A DNA stretch of 64,000 nucleotides from Symbiodinium natans (taxonomy: Eukaryota > Sar > Dinophyceae > Suessiales > Symbiodiniaceae): positions 484,501 to 548,500 of the forward strand of contig CAJNDS010002701.1 of NCBI GenBank assembly GCA_905221605.1, read 5' to 3'. The notes beneath the pieces are model-generated. The model had not been told where the DNA came from, did no database searches, and saw only the letters and a program-made list of their open reading frames with translations. This document shows positions 34,312 through 45,152 of this stretch, piece by piece. The position numbers were made by a program, and so were the translations under genes. Numbering within the stretch: position 1 is the stretch's first letter; each line of letters starts with the position of its first letter.

Positions 34312-35758
34312 CGACCAAGGCCACCCACATAAATCGTGAAGGGAGACAAAAAGGAGCTAAGCAGCCCAGGGACTTGGAGGAGCATCCGGCTAGGTTGGAT
34401 TTCTCAAGGAGAAAAAAAGGAACCTGTTTAGAAAACTGGTTGGGAAAACTGAATTAGCGCAACCCTTAAGCACCCGGCCGTGCCGAACCCATAATTGCTT
34501 CCCCACCTCCTACAAGTACATCCCTGGAGGCAAGGTACGGTGGATGCGGAAGTGGCTTTGGAGCTCTTTGTCGCACATGGAGTCAGGGCCTTAAAGAGGT
34601 GAGTGTCTACCAAGACGAAGAGAACAGATCATGCTAGTGAAAGACAGCGGGTTCTGAGGTGGAGGGTGCTGATGGTGGCTCAGGGCTTCGGAATGTTGGG
34701 GCTGGAGTTCAGAAATCAAGGGGCTTGATGGGGTGTTGAGACTTGCCCGGCAACCGGGGCCGTCGGGGAACGCTTCACCTTGCCAACTTCATGAGCTGAA
34801 TGGAGCGAGGGAATCGGACATGTATGGTACCACTCCCTCTGAAACCTCTTCCAGGTCCCCGCAAAGATCGCGCGCCGGTGCATTGAGTCGAGCGGACCTC
34901 ATTTCCCATATGATGCTGAGACGGCAGAAAGAGGGTCAACGTCCACCAGCGGCATGTGTGTTGTGCAGGGCCCGAGGAATTGAACAAGTCGGTTTGCCGG
35001 TCCGACAGGCAGCTAAGCAGCTATATCGCAATAGTGCAGTAGTCGTATAACATGTTGGACAATATGGAGGCGTTTGCAAAAGGACCTCGCAAGGGCCGCT
35101 TCAGAGGACATGTCATGTTGCCCTCTTGGGCGATGCTTTATGTGATTGTAAAAGGAGGGGGTGGTAAGGTTTGGGCCCTTTAGCAAGGTGCACACTCCGC
35201 TTGTCTGGCAGTTTGATCTGCGTTCTACGGGCCCGACAGCTTTCACCAGAAGGTTTTGGGCAGTGGGGCCTTCTCACGAATACCCCACCACTGTTGACGA
35301 AGGTTGCCCTCATGAACGACCTCCTCGCCTCCAAAGAAAGGCCTAGAGTTCCGCATGAATCGGACACACGCATGCATTGGGACGCAGTAGAAGCCCAATG
35401 CACACTGATCTCTCAGTTTTTTTGATTTCTAGTCCTTGCAACTTGATTCGAGCACAAACTCGATGAGAGTTTAGTGGGGTAAGTAGATCTTATATAGGCC
35501 AGACTCTAAGGTAGGCATGTTCTAACCCAGAGAGTCCTTTCCACAGGTTGTTGATAATGGCATTCGCTTTCACCCACTCCAACCACTGCAAGTCCGGAAA
35601 CAGCCGGTTGGTTTGATTCAGCTATAGTCAGCGCCCTTAACCTTTGCGATGCTGCTAGATGAAGCCAATTCACCGACCCGCAGGTCAGGCGTAGCTCCCA
35701 GAATTTTTGCCTCAGCCCCCAGCCCCAGGCCTCATTTTCACATTGACAGCTGTGGCAG
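34312..35758. other. Stretch with no recognisable gene
   Basis: + frames near 34733-35050 and 35260-35425 are open with fair composition (for example LLTKVALMNDLLASKERPR) and might be exons of the EF-hand gene downstream, but carry no motif. Confidence 0.35.
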
Positions 35759-35850
35759 GTATGGTTACCAGTACGTCTTGGACGCTTGGCTTAGCGTGGT
35801 CTTGATAAAGCATGAAAACTCCGACTCGCTGTCGGACCTTTTGCAATGCG
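35759..35850 (+). CDS. Candidate exon upstream of the EF-hand exons
   Basis: Starts at GGCAG|G. Encodes YGYQYVLDAWLSVVLIKHE then NSDSLSDLLQ. The W/Y-x-x-x-D-x-x-x-V-V pattern recalls the S3 helix of voltage-gated channels, and dinoflagellates have many ion channels with C-terminal EF-hands. The match is short, so channel identity is only a suggestion. Confidence 0.35.
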
Positions 35851-35946
35851 ACATGCTGTATCCGCCCCCATGTTGAACGACAATCCGAGCATGAAGAGTG
35901 GCACAGAGTTGTAGAGTTTTGCTGGTTGCCACGCATCTGGTCTAGA

Positions 35947-36017
35947 GAGATTATGCCCGAGTCAATCCTCCCATGTGTCGAGGAGCTGTTTCAGGCGCTG
36001 GACGTTGATTCCTCTGG
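35947..36017 (+). CDS. EF-hand exon 1 (first half of calcium loop)
   Basis: Encodes EIMPESILPCVEELFQALDV then DSS and two bases of a Gly codon. Reading on without splicing loses the calcium ligand at loop position 12. A GC donor (GCTGCT) follows directly. The acceptor is probably the AG at 35944-35945 or just after. Confidence 0.7.
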
Positions 36018-38047
36018 GCTGCTCCTGCTGCACCACAGACACAGAAAGGTATCACCACGGGTGCGGGCAGAGTAATTCGTTTCAAATTCTAGATTCGATG
36101 AGCTACAAAGGCCTTTGTCAGCCCGAGTCCTCTAGCGAATTCTCTACGACCGGCAGCAGGAATCACAGAATTGAAGTGACGACTCAGCAACACATGTGTG
36201 TGTGCCGGCTGCTTCAGAGACATATAGATAAAAGACGCGAAAAGAAGGAAGCGCGCAATGTATTGCGTGCTCCCTGCGTCTTTGCTCTGCGAAAAGCTAC
36301 TGCACGTGTCTACTAAATCTGTTCGCGGACCTCAAGACGAACTCTAATTATCCCAGGAGCCTGAGCCTCGAGGAACTCCGAGGCCTTATGGGCGGCGGCG
36401 TGCCTTGGCGTGATTTTGAAAACTTCGCAGGAGCGGTCGGACGTGAAATTCAAAAGAAGCTGATGGGAGCACTGTTGCAACTTAAGACTTAAGACTTAGC
36501 CTTCGAGCGCACAAGCCCGGCAGAAGTTCGAAGACCCGAAGGCTACCCTCACCGAGGCCATGTTGAACAATGGAGGTTCCTCCAGAATAGAACACTCACT
36601 GCGAGACTGGGCCTTCCCGGTGCTTGTGAGGGTCGTTTTTTCGTTTCTCGTTTTCTCGTTATTTTTTTTTGCATATGGGTTCCGGCTCGCTCCTGACGAG
36701 AGCTCCGAACGCAAAAAGAGGCGCAGTTTCTTAGCTTCGCAGAGATGCCCCCGTCCCTGGCATTCCCTCGCTAAGGAATCCACAGCTTCAACGCTAGCCG
36801 CTAAGCCATGCTCGCCCCTAAGCCCCTGAGTACCGCGCAGCAACTGTCCGAGGTCTTTAAGCTCCGCCATGCAGACGATGTCGAGCAGCTCTTCAGTTGC
36901 CTTTGGGTGGCTTCCTTTGTCGTATGCTGGCCTTTTCCAGGTAAACCTATACCGTAGATTAGGATTTAGATGTTGCTAGAAAGTCAAGTGTCTTCGGGAC
37001 CGTATCCGGGCGTGACACTGCAAGCCTGATGCAAAGGTCTTACTAGAAAGTCCTTGCAGATGTTAAACCGCAGCTCTTCCAGGGTGACACTCGTTTTGCG
37101 CACGCACGAGACCGTGCGTTTTTCTTGACGCCTGCTCGCATTTAAAGTTGTTTTCGCCTAGGTCCGGGCGTGGCTGCCATCGCCGTCCTAGAAACTGTCA
37201 TCGCTCTTGAACGTCTGGGCTCACCAACTCCGAAACTCTTGGACGGCCGTGTTCGCCGAATGCGACACTGTCGTTACTTTTTCTCTTTCGGGCTCACGGA
37301 ATGCGTAACTGTCGGTGCTTTTGGACGTCTGGGCTTGCGAAATGCAAAGCTGTCGTCACTTGTGGACTTCTGGGCTCTTGGTGACTTTCTTGAACCATTG
37401 GAGTGCTCTGTCATTTCTCATTGTTTGGGTCCACGCTGACGGAATTTACACTTGGCCTTGTTGCTAGCAGGAAATCGCCACCACCTGCGGAACAAGCTAT
37501 GGCTCGCTTGCAGGAACCACAACCCCATCCAGTCCTGGAGCTCTGGAAAACCCTGCCCTCCGCAGTGTTTGGAAATAGCTTCCGAAATCCACCTATCGGC
37601 TGAGCCTAAGGCTGCTCTCCTGGATGGATACCAACCAGGCGGGCTCAGAGAAGATGGGTGTTTTGAAAAATCGAGGCTGAACCCCACTGCAATATCAGAT
37701 AGCAAATTAGAGGGTCAGGATGGGTCAGGACTTCCCAGTCTCGTGGTGGCTTACGGCGTGCATCCTTGGGACGAAAGGTTGTGGTTTTCAGAGATCGGCT
37801 GCAGGCAGGGTTTAAGGGAGACGTTCAGCAGCCATGCAGCAGTCAACACTTACGCAGACCTGACGGTGTCTACTCTATGGGTTTGCGACTGATTTGGAAG
37901 CTCGGTTGTCCAGGTCTGAGCGTAAGAGTTCTTCTTAACACCAACAGACAAATGGTGCCAATGTCTGAGACCCGGCAGGATGGCACAGTTTCCTTTGGCG
38001 AATTTCTCAATGCAGCCGTGGCGGATGAGCAGGGGGCGGAAGGTTAA
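35947..38047 (+). CDS. EF-hand calcium-binding protein gene, multi-exon, partial
   Basis: The exon ending at 36017 and the exon starting at 36357 together encode an EF-hand: helix VEELFQALDVD, loop D-V-D-S-S-G-S-L-S-L-E-E, then LRGLMG. Loop positions 1, 3, 5, 7, 9 and 12 are D, D, S, S, S, E, as required for calcium ligation. The hand exists only if the intron is removed as a GC-AG intron. A later exon (37979) supplies the second half of another hand (DGTVSFGEFLNA) and ends in TAA, giving a likely C-terminus. Exons at 36524 and 36806 are plausible but motif-free. A soluble sensor or the tail of a kinase or channel are all possible. The N-terminal part is unresolved. Confidence 0.7.
36357..36485 (+). 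CDS. EF-hand exon 2 (second half of calcium loop)
   Basis: Starts at CCCAG|G. Joined to exon 1 it gives G-S-L-S-L-E-E-L-R, completing the loop. It continues as MGGGVPWRDFENFAGAVGRE, resembling a degenerate second hand, then a basic helix. The frame closes at TAA 36490-36492, so a donor lies just before that. Confidence 0.7.
36524..36600 (+). CDS. Candidate exon of the EF-hand gene
   Basis: After CGGCAG the frame reads KFEDPKATLTEAMLNNGG, with good protein-like composition. Position between two EF-hand exons supports it; there is no motif. Confidence 0.4.
36806..36895 (+). CDS. Candidate exon of the EF-hand gene
   Basis: After GCTAAG the frame reads LSTAQQLSEVFKLRHADDVE then QLFS, an amphipathic helical stretch similar to EF-hand flanking helices. 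The call is based on composition and location. Confidence 0.4.
37195..37392. repeat. Degenerate ~41-bp minisatellite, about five units
   Basis: Units begin CTGTCGTYRCTTTTGGACGT and continue CTGGGCTCRCGAAATGCGAA. One unit is shortened. The array lies in the presumed intron before the last EF-hand exon. Confidence 0.7.
37979..38047 (+). CDS. EF-hand terminal exon
   Basis: Starts at CGGCAG|GAT in phase 0 and encodes DGTVSFGEFLNAAVADEQGA then EG and TAA. D-G-x-V-S-F-x-E-F-L is the canonical second half of an EF-hand loop plus exit helix, so the preceding exon must end with the first loop residues. Confidence 0.75.
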   Translation, partial: DGTVSFGEFLNAAVADEQGAEG

Positions 38048-38049
38048 AG

Positions 38050-41000
38050 GGATGTTGAGGATGAAATGCGTTGCAAAAAGTTGGGCTCACGGAGCAAGAT
38101 TATACAGGGCATGTTTGCCAAGAAATAGCAAAGCTTCCAGGGCACATATGCCGAACGCACATGCCACGTTTTTGCCTCAAGACTTGGTGCACGCCGTCCT
38201 GGATCTCTTGGTGTGACCTAAGCAATTCATCAGGGTTTGGGCTCTGTGAGAACATGTTCCGGGGAGGTCCGACCGGGGCAAGTCCAAGCTACACAAGCCC
38301 CAAGGTAGCACTGGAGTATGGCCAAATCAACACGCGAGCGGAAGGCAAGCCCCAGGATTCCCATTGGTCTTTGGAGTTACGGTGTTGAGATGGTTCGAAG
38401 CTGCACAGAAAGCTTGGCAGAAGTAAGATGGATTGGGTACAGAGATAATAGGTGCTGTGTTCATGGCCCTTTGCTGACAGTTGGACAATGCTGCAGCATT
38501 CGCAACTTGCAAAGTTCGGGTGTCAGAAAAGTGATGCATACCGCCAGTAGCAACAGGTCTTGCAGACTGGTATTTCCTGGCTCAGATTCAACATACAATG
38601 ATATGGATTTATGAGTGTGTCTGCATTTCGAAAGAAGCGGTCCGAAGTCAAGTTGGCAGCCACATTGCAGCCACATTGCTTCAACCGACATCAAGAAGCC
38701 ACAAATTTCGACCCTGCACAGTGCAATTCTAGCATCTTCAATCATGCAGCTTATGGAATCATCTGTTCAAACCCCGAAGCGTTCACCACAAGCACCTCGG
38801 GGCAGGTGAGAACACCTCGCCGAGTTTCTGGGCAGGTCTCGGGTTGCAAGGCGCGTTCAGAAAGCAGGGAATCGGCACTGGGTGTTTTCAAACGCTCCAG
38901 GCACGGGTCGAAGACCAGCCAAGCAAGGACAAGGTTTGAGGATCCGAAGCGTGCACACCTAGAGTCTAGTTCTAAGGTGCAGGAAGTTCTTTACTGGCCC
39001 TGCAGCATTTACGCCATCTTCCACTTAATGCTCAAGGAAGGAGGTCACCGTTTGGAGCATGTTAAACGGAGCACATACAAGCACGGCAGATCCTACTGTT
39101 TTCGGTGGCACGCATCCTGGAAAGAACGCTTTGCATGAGACCACTCGGTGATCGGAGCTCATGCGGCTGGCAGCCAGAGATTCGATGTTTTGATTCGTTC
39201 TGCCTTCAGAGGCTGGGGGCAATCATCCTCTGGAAGCACACTTCCTGCACGTTCGATGCCGACGCAGAAACCTTCGAAAGGCCGATTGCGTAGCCTCTCA
39301 ATGTAGCTTTCAGGACTGTAGCTTACAGGACTGGGATTCATGCTCAGACTGAACCAGAGCTGGAGTTATCACTTTCAATTGAGGTCCATCTGAGGCAGTC
39401 TCATTCGGATTGTCTAAACTGGGTCTTCATCTGAAGCCCAAAAGCACCTCCCAAACATCACCCGCCGTCCGCTCTGCAATGAGCCTTGTGGGACAATCCT
39501 CTGTGCGCGGAGGCTCGTCGGCAATCATGTCGCAGATGGCGCCAGGCTTTACAGTACATGTTTCATATTGCGGACTCAAAGTTAGCAGTGGTTGTAGGGG
39601 GTTCCGGCTGCGTGGAAGGTTCTCTGCCTGGCAGCCAAATCAGCACGCAAGTTCCAGACGGACCTCCGAAGGTGGGATTTCTCGCGTAAAGCAATCAGGA
39701 CCCGCACAGCCATCAACTTGCAGCGAAGGGCGCATTGCAGTAAGAGCCGAAAGAGGGCACCTCGTCGGGACTATGAGGAAAAGGGTTGTTGGCTGCTTGG
39801 CGACAGGTGGCGGTAGGTTGCGGCAGGCACAAAATCAGCCAACTTTTCAGGTCCTATGAGAGACCAGAATGCCCTCCACAGTCTATCGCAAGGTCTGGCG
39901 GCTGCGGGTGGGCATCTTCAGTGCATCCAGTCGCGCCGCCGTGAGAACGAGATAACCCTGAAACATTTGTCGGGGTGGGGGGAGTTCCCGATACTGTTCC
40001 CGATAGGCCTCTGACAGGCTCGATAGTCTCGCCGCCCCCTGCACCGCAACAATTACAGTCACGCTTGCTTTGTTGTCTCGCAGGCGTGTATTTGAGGTTT
40101 CAGAGTTGATATAACCAGGTCCTGGTCGACCGGAAGTGCCTGGATTCGAGGCTGCCTACTGCATGTGCTCCTTGTGCCTGGGCGCTGAGGCTGAGGCCTT
40201 GTCTGTTTTGAGAGGAAGCTGCCTTTGAAGCCTTCGTGGACTATGGAATTTCGATGCGTGTAGCGGCGTAGCTGAAAGTGAGCATCTTCTCAGTCTCAGC
40301 ACTTCACGAACGGCAGCACTTCTTTATATGTGGTTCGATGGGTGTGTGGCATAAACTCACAGCATGTGTAAACACTTGTTGCGAAGATGCAGCGCGATAG
40401 GCTCCTAGAACAAGATGTCAGGTTCTCCTTTCAACATTCTATAGAGTGGTTAACTGTATACCCTGGACCCAGGTGCGGAGAAGACTCGGCATCAAAAGCC
40501 GTGGAGTTATTCCGTACTGGCACAGCTCCTCCGATGCAGGTCAAGAAACAGCAGCTGGTGTTCGAACAACCCTCGTGCGCTACATTGCTTAGTACTACTT
40601 TGCGGTTTCTTCCTTCAGGCGCTGGGATGTAGCATCATGCTTTCCAAGCTTTCAAACTAGCGGCATCCCAAACACGCCTTTGGCACGTTCGGCTTCGTGA
40701 CTGGATGGTAACGGCCCCATGCCCCATGGCGAGGTCAGATTTGATGGGCAAGCTAGTTGGAACATCGAGGAGGAAACCTGGCTACACTGCACGGATGGGT
40801 ATCGTTGAGCTCAGGGCGAAAGGTTGGTACAGTATGGCTGTTGGCGAACTCACAGGGTACAACCGCAAGTTGCTGAAACCTGAAAGCCTTGTCACGGAGT
40901 TTGGTCCGCGGTTTTCTACGATCGAGAGCACCAATTTCATATTATCTACCGCAGAGACCATGCAGCTTGTTTTTTGATAGCTTCCAAAATCATCTTCAAA

Positions 41001-41160
41001 TCTACATGCCAAGCATGCTCAAAAGCAAGTTCCAGTCGGGATTGCAGGAGCCGAACGACCGTGCACAGGTTCGGTACACCTTATCTCCTGGTCCGAAGAG
41101 TACATGTCCGAGGGCACTCGATGTGTAACATAACCACTTCACAACTTAACAACCTTTCAA
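38050..41160. other. Stretch with no recognisable gene
   Basis: Open + frames near 38611-39138, 39410-39859 and 40387-40632 lack family motifs, and competing frames are similar in quality. Confidence 0.4.
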
Positions 41161-41161
41161 G

Positions 41162-41239
41162 GAGTTGCTGGATTACCAGCCACCCGACGGCCTGGAGTTC
41201 GCAATCGTTTGCCAAGGCATCCCCGATAAAGGGTGGTAG
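41162..41239 (+). CDS. Candidate exon
   Basis: Starts at TCAAG|GAG. Encodes ELLDYQPPDGLEFAIVCQGI before a stop at 41237-41239. Good composition and an AG|G start; unassigned. Confidence 0.4.
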   Translation, partial: ELLDYQPPDGLEFAIVCQGIPDKGW

Positions 41240-41407
41240 ACCGAGTCGCAGGTATTAGGGGCGCAGTTGGAATTCTGCACAAAGTCTGCGCAGTGCACAG
41301 CTTGAGTATACGTGGCCTTCACTCATTGCATGAAGTTGCAATCGAGAGCCATGCTCAGCTGCTGCACTAGTCAAAGCTTTTACCTGAACTCCTCAATAGG
41401 CTTTTGA

Positions 41408-41409
<2 letters not shown>

Positions 41410-41451
<42 letters not shown>
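41410..41451. repeat. (CAG)14 triplet repeat
   Basis: Fourteen CAG units. On the - strand it adds a poly-Leu run to an otherwise unsupported 175-codon frame. Confidence 0.95.
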
Positions 41452-41453
<2 letters not shown>

Positions 41454-41459
41454 CAAACT

Positions 41460-44400
41460 TGCAAAGCAGGCCCCAACTCTGCAGAGGGTTGGGCCCTAGA
41501 GCTGCGGATTGAGCGTGAGCCTTTGCACACTTATCTACTTTCACTTGCACCTCCAGGCAAGGCCGAGGGAGAAGCACAAACAAGTACGAAGAACCCCACT
41601 CAGCAACGCGGCTTCCGAAAATCTTCGAACATGAGGTCAGCTGCCTGCTTCCTTTCCCTCCAAAAGTTGCATGCCAAGCCGGGAGCTGCGCAAGCAGTTT
41701 TGGGGGCCGAGACGCTGTTGGTCCACAGGACCAATGTCGGGTTGGTCTCACGAAGTACCGTTCTGAGTTTTCACGGGCATTCCTCCGAGAAACCTTGAAA
41801 GAGCAACCAAAGGGCGCAGACGGAAGGGCACTCCAGTCCACCCTGCGAACTGCTGGCCATGCTCCCACAAAAGCCTGGCTGCAACGTTTACATATGCGAG
41901 TATTCAATTAGCCTGTTCAATCAGACAGGTATCGCTTCAGCATTCGGAGCCATCGAAGGAAATTTTATCACATTGCCGACCTTAGGATGTTCAGAAATTT
42001 CTAGCCACAGTGACATGCTTGCTCCTGGAACGCGCGGCGCCAGAGCAAAATCTGACAGGTCAGTCGGAAAGGCTATTGGGCAAGGCATCTTGGCCGGTGT
42101 TAGAGGCATGACTCCTTGCTCGTTTGCAGCTGCCAGCTGCATTGTGAAAGGTCGAAGCCCCGAGCGTCTTCAAGCCGTGAATACACTGTGCAGGTCACAC
42201 CCGGCATTGACATCCCCACATGCGCAATCCGAGAAAGCTGTTTTCTCGGCCCTGAGAATGCCCGCAGTAGTGGTCTGGTGCATAGGTTGGCCACTCTTTT
42301 GATGTAAAGAAACGTTCCTTGTTAGCTCTCTTTAAGTCTTACCATTGATATTGGCTTGCCAAGCTGTCTGAATTCGACTTCACAGTATAACCACCATTAG
42401 TACACTAGTCTTTCCACATCACGGAATGGCACGCTTTCTTCAACAAGTACGACACTTAACGCCTTAGTTCGGTGCAAGCTCACACAGCACACGCTGCCCA
42501 GGCCCGGCTGAGTCACCGGCAGTTCTTCCCGTTGCCGGGTGAAAGTTCAGATGAATTCAAAGCTGTTGGGCTATGAGTCTCAGCATATGGGAGAGTTCCA
42601 CGCGCAGAGGAAAGCACAAAGGATACTGAAACAGGCTGGTGTTTCGGCATTCCTTGGTAATAGAGATGGTAATAGAAGAGGATGTCTGCAACAGCTCCGA
42701 GCAAAGGGGCACAACATCTGACTATATCTGAGTTAATTCTTAAAGGAGGAAGCGGAAAACAAATGAGACCTCCGATGCACTAGGAATTCGCTTGGAAAAC
42801 TCGAAAGCTTGGAGTCCCAGCTGGGAACCTGAAGTACGTTGTGCTCGAAACAAAGAGGCCCCACAGCCCTCGATGTTGCCTGAAGCTACTGCAGCCCTTG
42901 TCCTTCAAGGGCACCATTCGACACCCCAATCCCCGGACCTACTGACAGGTTGGGCTGCAACACGCGCTTGACCTTGTCGCGTAGTGGCGGCGGCATCCAA
43001 GGCTGGACGTAGACAAGTTTGCTTGGGTTCCAAAAGGAATAACCTGCTCAGAGATGTAGATCCTGAGATGCATAGGGTCCTACTGAGCCCTACTGCACAG
43101 ATGGAGACCTCCACCTGCGCTGCTTTTTGCATATGCATATAGTGTAAACTTGGACATGGCTGAGACTTTGAGGCACACTTTGGGTGAAGATCCTCGTCAT
43201 GGAGGATGATGGCCAGCTCGTATCGGAAGCTTGGCATGCGCAGAGTCAAACCTTTCCGTGCCGAACACGTAAGGAACCTTGCAAGCTTTGTGACTGCGAT
43301 CCCTGACGGTCTTTTCTTCTGTCACATTACCCAGGACACCATGAGCCTGCCACGCACTGTGGTCTTGTCTGAAGTGGGGTGAACACACTACTGTAGCAGA
43401 TTTTGCCACCTTCGGTTGCATGGTATTTGTCTGAGCAGTAATCGCTCTGGCCCAAGCCACCCGCCTTCTGTATTACTGCCACCACCCGAGCGGCACGAGC
43501 CATGCCACTCTCGCACCTGCGTCCTCATTGGCTTTTTTCCGGGCTCAGGCTTCATAGTTTACGGGTGTTCGGGTGTCGGCTTCAAACAGACGGCTTCGGA
43601 GTGAGGTCGAGCATCGATTTAAAACAAAATCACCGGCAGAACAAGTATGCAAATTCAAGAGCTAGGACAGCTAGGATGAGCCAAAGACTGAAGCTCTGCA
43701 CATTCAAGCACCAAAACTCATTTCTCCAGATAGATCCCGTCCTTGACCCCAAATGTCCCCAGACGAGGCACTTGCGTGGACCATTGATGGATCGCATGTC
43801 CACAGGCGCTGCCCAAGCTGCGAGTTCAATGATGGCTCCTTGGCTTGTGGATTCCTGGCATTCGAGAGCGTAAGCTGCAGTTTCGGTCGAGAACTGGTCG
43901 AGGGCACACTAGAAAACTTTAAGAGACATGCGAGAAATGTAGCTTAGCAGCTTGGTGTCACTGCCGCTTAGGCCGAAACAATTTGGTTAGATCAAGGGCG
44001 CTTCATACAGATCTCCAACATTTCTAGGCTCAGGGTTGCAATTTTCGGAGTGAAGGTTGGCCCCACCTTCCAATTTCACATTCGTGGAACACTTTTGCCA
44101 ACCCTGTTTCCGTTTTGAGTGTCGCATCATGGTGGACGTCAACAATCTTGCCTCTGCACGGCTTGCCGGCAGTAGCTGCCCTAACTATGTTGAGAGACTT
44201 GCGATATCTTGCGATCTTCAAAGGTTCTCTGCCTGGGGCAGTCTCTGCTGCCCGGCGGCGTTGTGCCGCCGACGTTGCAAAAGCGCATCGAGCATGCAGC
44301 AGACCCTTGGGATCCCTTGAGGAGGCTTCGATGTGCTTGCTTTGCGAATCGGGTTCCAGAGTTCAGTAAGGAGTGGTACTCTTTGTGCCAGATGCCGAAA

Positions 44401-45035
44401 CCCCTGCTTTGTTTCTGATCTCGAGTACTCGAAGCCCTGAAGAGTGCCCGAAGCTCTCCAAGTACCCAGCTGCTCAGTGCAAGCCGAAACTCCTTCGAAC
44501 TTCTACCCTTCACCCCAAATCTCAAAAACATCCAGAGTTCGGGGTGCTGAAGCCCCGTACATACTTGCAAGGCGTAGCGAATAACAACGCTGTTACTGCC
44601 TGAGAGAATACACAAAACAACAGCCTTGACAACTTTGTAACCTCAATGTTGGCTCCAACCAGAATCGTCCTTGGACATCGGCAAAACTACAGTCATGCTG
44701 CAGCGTGGGTCGTTTCACGGCACGTTCCCTTGTTCATGCAACACGTCTGTCGTTCCCGACGTGTAGTGTGGTCAAGGTAGCTGTGTGACCGTCTGTTTGG
44801 GCGGGCTTGACAGTGGGAGCCAAATCGCCTGGACTCGAACTTATATTGGTTGGTGGTCTCTTTAAGTAGGGTTTCTGTTTTGCAGGGGGTTCTTATTGGG
44901 GTATCTAGGGGCCGCAATTAAGGTATAAGGGTAACAGATAAAGTTATAAAGACTCGAACACTGATCACTGCACTAGCGATTCGAGTAACTGGTAAAAACC
45001 CCTACTGTGAGGGCCCGTAAAGGCCCAAAGCCCAG
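41460..45035. other. Stretch with no recognisable gene
   Basis: The N-terminal exon(s) of the DUF218 gene should lie in the right part of this stretch, but I did not find the hydrophobic V-x-L-G beta strand expected. Other open frames (for example + 41859-42302) carry no motif. Confidence 0.4.
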
Positions 45036-45040
45036 CAGAG

Positions 45041-45152
45041 GATTTGCATCGGCGCTTCAATTGCCGGATCTATGTCTCGGGCGCCGATGTGGCAAAGTGC
45101 GGTGTCGCGGAGGGCCAGGCGAAGATGAGGGTCGCATTCCTTGCATGCCTCC
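45041..45152 (+). CDS. DUF218 gene exon 1 (first recognised)
   Basis: Starts at GCAG.AG|G. Encodes DLHRRFNCRIYVSGADVAKC then GVAEGQAKMRVAFLACL. The strand I-Y-V-S-G followed by x-E-G-Q-A-x-x-M-R matches the DUF218 S-G-G...s-E-A-x-x-m core. The 3' end is uncertain. Confidence 0.75.

Noticed and set aside
41380-41907. 175-codon - strand ORF with poly-Leu end
   Set aside because: Open partly because of the CAG repeat; no family motif.
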